Assembly (NCBI GenBank): GCA_027485695.1
Contig: JAIXQO010000003.1
Location: 558,001 to 622,000, forward strand
Direction of reading: 5' to 3'
DNA: 64,000 nt
DNA from: Pseudomonadota bacterium
GTDB lineage: Bacteria > Bdellovibrionota > UBA1018
In this document: positions 58,752 through 64,000 of the stretch, piece by piece
Numbering within the stretch: position 1 is the first letter of the stretch
Layout: every line of letters begins with the position of its first letter
The notes under the pieces: generated by a model
Database searches by the model: none
Told to the model about the DNA's origin: nothing
Seen by the model: the letters and a program-made list of their open reading frames with translations, nothing else
Made by a program: the position numbers and the translations under genes

Positions 58752-59813
58752 TCAGTTCTCTCGTTGAGGCTGTTTTTTAATCCATTCTTGAATGATCGCT
58801 GTTTCCGGTGCCAAAAAAAGTGACATCGGAATTTGTAGAGAGGGAGCCAGCAAATACCTGAGCTCTGCCTTGACTAACTCGATTGGAAGCGCGGTAACAT
58901 ATGCGTCCTTAAATACGTAAGGTGGATTTGTTCTTCCATTGAAGTACCTTCCATAATTGAGTGCGATCACTTTGCCCGTTCTTGGATTGATGATCGGAGA
59001 TCCGCTCGCGCCGCCGCTCGATATCATGTCGTTAAACGTATGGATCGTCGGTCTTTTCGACCACTTTTCGCGAGGTTGACTGGCATAGGTGTAAAACCGG
59101 GAACCTCGAAGACGTCCCCAGGATGCTTGTAGACCGTTGCTGTCGACATTACCGATCATCAGGTAAGGCGTACCCAGTGGTTGTTTAGTCAGCGTCTCAG
59201 TTTGAAAAGGGGGTACGATATCTCCCACCTGTTTTCCCTGATGGGTCGTTGCGATTTGAACAACGCAGAAATCTCGCATCGGATCGTACGGTGCATGACA
59301 ATACAGGACACGGACGCAGGGTATCCATTCCCCTTGGAATTCGATCGCAAATTTTCGACAGCTCACCGTTTGAGCCTGAAAAGGATAAGGTTTTCCCGGC
59401 TCTGCTCGTGGCAATGATAGGACGTGCGCGTTGGTAAGCACCACAGATCGATCGATGAGGAAAGATGTGGCGTTGCCGCCGCCACCCGCGGAGCGCGTTC
59501 GGAAGATTGATCGTGCCCACCGCATTTCCTGTTCGTAGACGGAACGGTCGATGTTTTCGAATTTCTGTTCTTGAGAAAGGGAGAGTTCAAAAGAAACCAG
59601 GTCAGAATGGACGGGGAGATAGACGGGAACTTTTACACGAATATGCTCGGGCGAACCGTGAATCGCTTGGCCGGTTCCTAGGTAGTGGATCGGAGGAAGC
59701 TCGCGCGGCATCGGATCGTTGAGTTCGAACGCGGGATCTCCTGCATGCGTCTGTAGAATGGTGCCGAGCAGAGAGGTCAGAAGAATTGAAAATGTTCGAA
59801 GGAAATTACGCAT
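58752..59813 (-). CDS. Secreted trypsin-like serine protease
   Basis: 353 residues with a signal peptide (cleavage near THA-G). The catalytic triad of the chymotrypsin fold is present: VVLTNAHVLS (His), MRDFCVVQIA (Asp) and SSGGASGSPI (Ser, in GASGSP). The length of the N-terminal pre-domain (about 100 residues) suggests a pro-region or added domain. It probably degrades or processes proteins outside the cytoplasm. It lies 7 bases after the upstream membrane-protein gene and is co-transcribed with it. Confidence 0.9.
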   Translation of the reverse strand: MRNFLRTFSILLTSLLGTILQTHAGDPAFELNDPMPRELPPIHYLGTGQAIHGSPEHIRVKVPVYLPVHSDLVSFELSLSQEQKFENIDRSVYEQEMRWARSIFRTRSAGGGGNATSFLIDRSVVLTNAHVLSLPRAEPGKPYPFQAQTVSCRKFAIEFQGEWIPCVRVLYCHAPYDPMRDFCVVQIATTHQGKQVGDIVPPFQTETLTKQPLGTPYLMIGNVDSNGLQASWGRLRGSRFYTYASQPREKWSKRPTIHTFNDMISSGGASGSPIINPRTGKVIALNYGRYFNGRTNPPYVFKDAYVTALPIELVKAELRYLLAPSLQIPMSLFLAPETAIIQEWIKKQPQREN

Positions 59814-59820
59814 GATTCGG

Positions 59821-60444
59821 CTACTTTCGCTTCTTGAAAATCGAATCGAGCGGAATGCTCATCGAAAAAGATCCAACCGCACCACCGAGCGATGTAAACA
59901 CGGCATCATTCAGATCTGGATCGCCACGGCCGCCCATGTCTCGGAATTCCTTGAGTGCTCCCGCCGCCGAAGAAATCACGATGCCAGTGAGTGTGGAAAT
60001 CCAAAAATTTTTGATTTTCAGACGACGGCAATGTTCGAGGTGCCAGAGTCCGTCGCAGGCGCGGGTAGCTGCGTTTCGGTCCAAAATAAATTCGGTCAAA
60101 GCGCTTGAGCCTGCTCCAATCGCGGCGCCCACTTGAAAATGAACGTCATAAAATTTGCTCCCATGAGGCAGAGGTCGAGAGAGGGCATAGGGGAGTGCAA
60201 AACCGGAGATCACGACTTGTGCGGCTTTTGCCCAGGTGGGTTTGCCTGCTTTTTTCTCATGGAGCGTCGAACGAATGTTTAGGACTTGTGCAGTCTTCGG
60301 ATCGGTTTCCACGCAGGTCTGTGTGTAGGCGTCGTCCGAGAGGTTCTCATCAGCGCATTGGATCTCGGTTTCGGCATGAGCTGAACTCATCGTAAAAAGG
60401 CATAGACCGACAGCCAAAGGAGTGAGTTGACGTGCGCAAAACAT
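59821..60444 (-). CDS. Exported membrane protein of unknown function
   Basis: 207 residues with a signal peptide (cleavage near AHA-E). Cysteines pair in the short mature N-terminus (IQCADENLS, TCVETD). Three hydrophobic segments follow (AAQVVISGFALPYALS, FQVGAAIGAGSSALTEFIL, FWISTLTGIVISSAAGAL). The tail ends KKRK. It is the first gene of a pair with the trypsin-like protease. A short palindrome CTGATT/AATCAG (60447-60463) lies directly upstream and may be an operator. No family is recognised. Confidence 0.65.
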   Translation of the reverse strand: MFCARQLTPLAVGLCLFTMSSAHAETEIQCADENLSDDAYTQTCVETDPKTAQVLNIRSTLHEKKAGKPTWAKAAQVVISGFALPYALSRPLPHGSKFYDVHFQVGAAIGAGSSALTEFILDRNAATRACDGLWHLEHCRRLKIKNFWISTLTGIVISSAAGALKEFRDMGGRGDPDLNDAVFTSLGGAVGSFSMSIPLDSIFKKRK

Positions 60445-60497
60445 ACCTGATTATTTAAATCAGATTTAGGTAAAAATCAATTCGGATTTCGGTGATT

Positions 60498-61730
60498 TCA
60501 GCCGGCTTCGGTCAAGATACGTGTCTTAATACTGGTCGGAAGGGCCTCGATCTGGTTTTTAACGGCATTTGAGACGTTATGATCGAGATCCATGACCAAG
60601 TAACCGATTTCATTGTCGGTTGAGAGCATCTGGCGACGGATGTTGGCGTTCAGATCCGAGACGATTTTATTGATATCGCGGAGAACGCCTGGGACGTTGC
60701 GATGGATGTTCAAAATCCGGTGGGCGCCAGGATCAAATGGAGCCTCAACGCGAGGGAAGTTCACAGACCCCGTCGTCGTCCCTTCGTGGATAAATTTCCA
60801 AAAGCTCTGAGCGACCTCAACACCGATTGCGGCTTGTGCCTCTTCGGTAGACCCTCCGATATGTGGGGTCAGGATCACATTCGGCAATCCCTGAAGTTCA
60901 GATTTGAAGACTTCCTGGTTGCTCGCGGGTTCAGTCGGAAAAACGTCGATGGCCGCGCCGCCCAGGTGTCCTGACTTGAGAGAGGCTGCAAGGGCGGGGA
61001 TATCCACTACTGTTCCGCGAGATGCGTTGATGAGGAAGCTGCCTGGTTTCATAGCCCCGAATTGGTCGGTGCCCATCATGCCTTTGGTGCTCGGAAGTTC
61101 GGGAACATGCAAGGTGACGAAGTCCGAGTTCGCAAGGAGCTCATGAAGTGAGCCGGTTGCCTTGACGTTGCCGATGCTCAGTTTCGGGGTGACGTCGAAA
61201 TAAATCACACGCATCCCGAGGCTCTCAGCCAAAACGCCAACTTGTCCACCGATATGGCCGTAGCCGACGATTCCCAGGGTTTTACCGCGGATTTCGTAGC
61301 ATTGATTGGCGACTTTTTTCCATTCTCCTTGGTGAACTTCGCGTGAGCGATCGCCGAGTTGTCGGGCCAGGCAGATGACTTCGGCGATCACCATTTCGGC
61401 AACGCTGCGGGTGTTGCTGAATGGGGCATTGAAAACCGGGATTCCGAATCGATTGGCGGCTTCGAGATCGACTTGATTGGTTCCGATACAGAAGCAACCG
61501 ATCGACAAAAGTTTCTTGGCCGCAGCGAGGGCCTTGGCGGAGACATCAGTTTTAGAGCGAATTCCGAGGATGTCGACGTCGGCGAGTTTCTGGATCAACT
61601 CCGCTTCGCTCAACGAGGTTTTGAGCCGCTCGATCTGAAAACGGTGGTGTTTCAGGGTTAAGTCAGCGTTTGGGTGAATGTTTTCGAGCAAAAGGACTTT
61701 GAGCGGAGATTGAGATGGATTCGGGGTCAC
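60498..61730 (-). CDS. serA: D-3-phosphoglycerate dehydrogenase
   Basis: 410 residues from GTG 61730, with AGGAG 8 bases upstream. First step of serine synthesis, NAD-linked. LGIVGYGHIGGQVGVLAESLGMRVIYFD (in parts: GIVGYGHIGGQVG) is the NAD Rossmann motif; NASRGTVVD and LTPHIGGSTEEAQ are D-2-hydroxyacid dehydrogenase signatures with the catalytic His. The C-terminal ACT domain (about 335-410, HRNVPGVLRDINKIV) suggests serine feedback control. The divergent mono-heme gene's open frame overlaps the start region, but that gene probably begins later. Confidence 0.96.
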   Translation of the reverse strand: MTPNPSQSPLKVLLLENIHPNADLTLKHHRFQIERLKTSLSEAELIQKLADVDILGIRSKTDVSAKALAAAKKLLSIGCFCIGTNQVDLEAANRFGIPVFNAPFSNTRSVAEMVIAEVICLARQLGDRSREVHQGEWKKVANQCYEIRGKTLGIVGYGHIGGQVGVLAESLGMRVIYFDVTPKLSIGNVKATGSLHELLANSDFVTLHVPELPSTKGMMGTDQFGAMKPGSFLINASRGTVVDIPALAASLKSGHLGGAAIDVFPTEPASNQEVFKSELQGLPNVILTPHIGGSTEEAQAAIGVEVAQSFWKFIHEGTTTGSVNFPRVEAPFDPGAHRILNIHRNVPGVLRDINKIVSDLNANIRRQMLSTDNEIGYLVMDLDHNVSNAVKNQIEALPTSIKTRILTEAG

Positions 61731-61926
61731 GGTGCGCTCCTAGAGTGGGTAAAGACGTCTCAAAATTGGGGGGGCATTGCAACGGCAGATCGATGGTCTA
61801 ACCGGAAAATGATGAAAAAGTCCAAGGACTTGGATCCATTCGGCTTGCCAGACGCTCGATACATTCGACGCCCCTGGTTGAGTTCCCGAATGGTGACCAC
61901 CGAGAAACGGGTCTGGGCTTGTTTTT

Positions 61927-61951
61927 CTATGGTTACTATTTATAACCATAG
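61927..61951. promoter_or_regulatory. Operator-like inverted repeat before the mono-heme gene
   Basis: A perfect 9-bp inverted repeat, CTATGGTTA (61927-61935) and TAACCATAG (61943-61951), spacer 7, just before the GTG start at 61953. It may be a repressor site, or a leader hairpin. Confidence 0.45.
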
Positions 61952-61952
61952 G

Positions 61953-63032
61953 GTGCAGTTTCGGACGTTTTTCAAACAATCTCTTTTCTCGTTCTGGCTG
62001 ATGGGGGCGGTATCTGGATCCCAAGCGAATGAGCAGAATCTAGTGACGATCTTGCTGCCCGCACCCATCGAATCCGTGGACGACGAGTTTTATCCTCGTC
62101 TGACCTCGGCTCGAGGAATGGTGGACCTCCGGTTGAATGAATCGGTTTTTCAAGGGTTTGGTTTGAAACGTTCTCACCTTCAGCTCGAGAACGCGCGCAC
62201 CGATTACGCCCGGATGCGCGCCATCGGATTTCGCATCGATCCCTGTTTCCGGTTCGTAGCAACGGACCGCTGCCAAGCGCAGCTGCGAGTCGTTTGGCAG
62301 GCGTTCTCGGATGGGATCGCTGATGACGTTGCAATGCATACGTTTCATCGCATCGAGAGCTTGGCCGATTTTAAATCGCTCTTGGATTCAAGTCGAGCGC
62401 TTGATCGGTCATCGAATGTTCAAGACTCCCCAGTGCACCCGCATTTCCTGAAGTATGGAATGGTTGAGATTCGGGGGCAGCGGTTTCTGCAGACGATTCG
62501 CCGGCTTGTCGCCGCATACCCCGCTCATGAAGTCGCCGTACAAACGCTTGAGGATGACACCTCAATCCATTGGGGGTTCCAGCACTTTAAAATGATGGAA
62601 GGACAATCAACCGGGCAACTGATCATTCAGAAGATCCAAGCGCTTAAACAGACCTTTAAAAATTGGGCGCGTCCGATAGATTTTGTTTCAGTGCTCGTGC
62701 CTCATATATCGCCCATTTTTGGAAACCTCGAGTTTTTTAAGAATAGTGTGGGAGTGCTACCCACGATGACGGTCAGTCAACGTCGACAGTTTGTTCGTCA
62801 AGTGGGACGCGTTCTCGATGCGAATCAGGAGCCTTTTCACGGCGAGATCGATTGCGTTTCCTGCCACATTGCCCCTGCCGTTCGGGATGTGCTGGAAAAC
62901 CGCGCCGAAAGATCCACCGTCCGTTTGAGAATGCTCGGATACCACCGCAATCAGCCGGTGATCAGCGATCGAGTGCGTTCCGAAACTGATCGAATCCTTA
63001 GGCGATATTCGCGCGAATTAAACCCAAATTAA
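61953..63032 (+). CDS. Secreted mono-heme (CxxCH) protein of unknown function
   Basis: 359 residues from GTG 61953, chosen because it begins a good signal peptide (QFRTFFKQSLFSFWLMG, cleavage near SQA); ATG 61929 is an alternative and the open frame to 61674 runs over serA. The long N-terminal region has no recognised domain. A single c-type heme motif, CVSCHIAP, lies about 58 residues before the end. The heme at the far C-terminus contrasts with the central site in the 17893-19203 protein; the two do not obviously align. It precedes the Sco1/PCuAC genes, so a role near copper/cytochrome handling is possible. Confidence 0.7.
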   Translation: MQFRTFFKQSLFSFWLMGAVSGSQANEQNLVTILLPAPIESVDDEFYPRLTSARGMVDLRLNESVFQGFGLKRSHLQLENARTDYARMRAIGFRIDPCFRFVATDRCQAQLRVVWQAFSDGIADDVAMHTFHRIESLADFKSLLDSSRALDRSSNVQDSPVHPHFLKYGMVEIRGQRFLQTIRRLVAAYPAHEVAVQTLEDDTSIHWGFQHFKMMEGQSTGQLIIQKIQALKQTFKNWARPIDFVSVLVPHISPIFGNLEFFKNSVGVLPTMTVSQRRQFVRQVGRVLDANQEPFHGEIDCVSCHIAPAVRDVLENRAERSTVRLRMLGYHRNQPVISDRVRSETDRILRRYSRELNPN

Positions 63033-63092
63033 TCCGAATTGTAGCCATGTTTTCCGGTATCGAATCCGGTGGTCTTGGACTAGGCTTGGCGC

Positions 63093-63695
63093 ATGAATTC
63101 TGCTCGTCCTCAAAAACTCTCTACGAGAGCTCGACTCGGAATTGGGTTGACGGTTTTTGCGGTCGCATTGGCCGCGACACTTTGGCAGATTGATCGTCAA
63201 TTGTACCAAGGCCCCCGAGGCGGTGATTTCACACTCGAGTCCAAGACGGGAAAACGTCGTTTAAGTGATATTCAAGACGGACGCCCCGCGGTTCTCTATT
63301 TCGGATTTACGAGCTGCCCAGATGTTTGTCCAATGTCATTGCACAAACTTGCGCAGGCTTTGAAACTATTGTCTCTCGAAGAACGCGAGAAAATCAGCGT
63401 TGTTTTCGTGAGCGTCGATCATCAGCGCGACACCGCCTCCAAAACTCAAACCTATGTTGAGGCGTTCATTCCAGGAGGAGTGGGCTTGACGGGTAGCAAA
63501 GCTGAAATCGATGCAGTGGTCAATCAGTACGGAGCCACGTATGTGATCGAGCCTGACGCCAAGAGCGCGCTTGGTTATGGTGTTCAGCATACAACGAGTT
63601 TTTTTCTCGTGAATCGTTCTCATCGTTTGGTGACGCGTGTTCCGGAACAAATGAAGGTCGAAGATCTAGCAATGAGTTTGAAATCCTTGCTTTAA
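63093..63695 (+). CDS. Sco1/SenC-family copper chaperone
   Basis: 200 residues. One N-terminal membrane anchor (about 14-32) leads to a periplasmic thioredoxin-like domain with FTSCPDVCPMS (C75, C79) and the distant His166 (VQHTTSFFLV), the copper ligands of Sco proteins. It delivers copper to, or reduces, the Cu-A site of cytochrome c oxidase. It lies 43 bases before the PCu(A)C gene, its usual partner. Confidence 0.94.
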   Translation: MNSARPQKLSTRARLGIGLTVFAVALAATLWQIDRQLYQGPRGGDFTLESKTGKRRLSDIQDGRPAVLYFGFTSCPDVCPMSLHKLAQALKLLSLEEREKISVVFVSVDHQRDTASKTQTYVEAFIPGGVGLTGSKAEIDAVVNQYGATYVIEPDAKSALGYGVQHTTSFFLVNRSHRLVTRVPEQMKVEDLAMSLKSLL

Positions 63696-63738
63696 GCACA
63701 AGAGTCAAAAAAACAATCGAATCAAAGGAGATATATTC

Positions 63739-64000
63739 ATGCGTTTACTAGCACTTTTCGGAATGATTCTGTTTTCAGTCACCTCGTTCGCGGCAGAAAC
63801 CAAAGTCGTCGTAGAAGCTCCTTGGGTCCGTGGGATCGAAAGCGGAATGGAGAATACCGCCGCTTATTTTACGCTCAAGAATCCGGGTGGGGAGTCTGTG
63901 AATCTCGTCCGTGTCGAATCCTCAGCCGCCCGAGTGGTTGAGTTGCACAATCATGTCCATAACAAAGACGGCATGAAGATGGAGCGAGTCGATCAAGTGA
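63739..64000 (+). CDS. Periplasmic copper chaperone PCu(A)C (3' end missing)
   Basis: The frame starts at ATG 63739 with AAAGGAG about 10 bases upstream and runs out of the window. Signal peptide to about SFA-A. APWVRGIESGMENTAAYFTLKN is typical of the family (A-P-W-V-R), and LHNHVHNKDGMKM contains the His/Met copper ligands. PCu(A)C supplies copper to Cu-A, working with Sco1 encoded just upstream. Confidence 0.92.
   Translation, partial: MRLLALFGMILFSVTSFAAETKVVVEAPWVRGIESGMENTAAYFTLKNPGGESVNLVRVESSAARVVELHNHVHNKDGMKMERVDQV

Noticed and set aside
61674-61952. N-terminal extension of the mono-heme protein
   Set aside because: It overlaps the start of serA and lacks a signal peptide; the signal appears only from about 61953.
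1-64000. tRNA, rRNA, CRISPR arrays, transposases or prophage genes
   Set aside because: No T-loop-like GTTCGA sequences in cloverleaf context, no regularly spaced repeats, and no transposase, integrase or phage structural protein were recognised.

Overview
This window reads as an ordinary stretch of chromosome from a free-living or predatory Gram-negative bacterium with a moderate GC content by eye. Genes are dense, mostly short operons on both strands. Many encode signal-peptide or lipobox proteins without a recognisable family. Together with a large periplasmic transglycosylase, a HiPIP, a Ppx-HD protein and a ClC transporter, this best fits Bdellovibrionota / former Deltaproteobacteria. 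That placement is inference; no rRNA or other decisive marker is present. I see no tRNA, rRNA, CRISPR array, insertion sequence or prophage.

Layout. 1-800: 3' end of sdhB and its terminator. 900-5.3 kb: small secreted proteins around argS, whose HIGH motif is unusual. 5.4-8.2 kb: an envelope operon (membrane-anchored His-rich/TPR protein, FecR-domain protein, outer-membrane barrel). 8.2-12 kb: a lipoprotein aminopeptidase, an unknown lipoprotein, a Tat-exported HiPIP preceded by a terminator-like hairpin, and a glucosaminidase-like protein. 12-17 kb: a GT87 membrane glycosyltransferase, a NapH-NapG fusion polyferredoxin, a proline-rich membrane protein, a stand-alone MshEN protein and a ferredoxin-NADP reductase-like flavoprotein. 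17-23.8 kb: secreted unknowns, a mono-heme protein, the BolA/Grx4 iron-sulfur pair, Ppx-HD, and a 48-residue basic protein too short for a 60-residue ORF cutoff. 24-28.3 kb: lytic transglycosylase, long-chain acyl-CoA synthetase and a NUDIX hydrolase.

28.4-36 kb: secreted unknowns, an FGE-like lipoprotein, prfC overlapping a DnaQ-DinG exonuclease-helicase, and an ArsC/Spx-like protein. 36-42.5 kb is the most distinctive block: a secreted pyroglutamyl-peptidase homologue, an endonuclease/exonuclease/phosphatase-fold enzyme, then three genes joined by ATGA overlaps (a neutral-ceramidase homologue without signal peptide, an AldO/ALO-type FAD oxidase and a DSD1/D-threonine-aldolase-like PLP enzyme). 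42.6-47.9 kb: DUF3465-like protein, RNase D overlapping a zinc-ribbon SDR, an OPA-family transporter and a 58-residue secreted protein. 47.9-50 kb: a zinc metallopeptidase directly abutting an ATP-grasp ligase.

50-55 kb: YchJ, frataxin (CyaY) with glutaredoxin, and two large overlapping unknown envelope proteins. 55-60.5 kb: ChaN-like protein, MFS exporter, a CLC-F-like transporter whose start codon lies in a strong inverted repeat, a trypsin-like protease and a small membrane protein. 60.5-64 kb: serA, a mono-heme protein, and the copper-delivery proteins Sco1 and PCu(A)C, the last cut by the window end.

Functional themes are iron-sulfur and electron transfer (SdhB, HiPIP, polyferredoxin, FNR, BolA/Grx4, CyaY/Grx, Sco1/PCuAC), peptidoglycan and envelope work, and lipid or amide metabolism.
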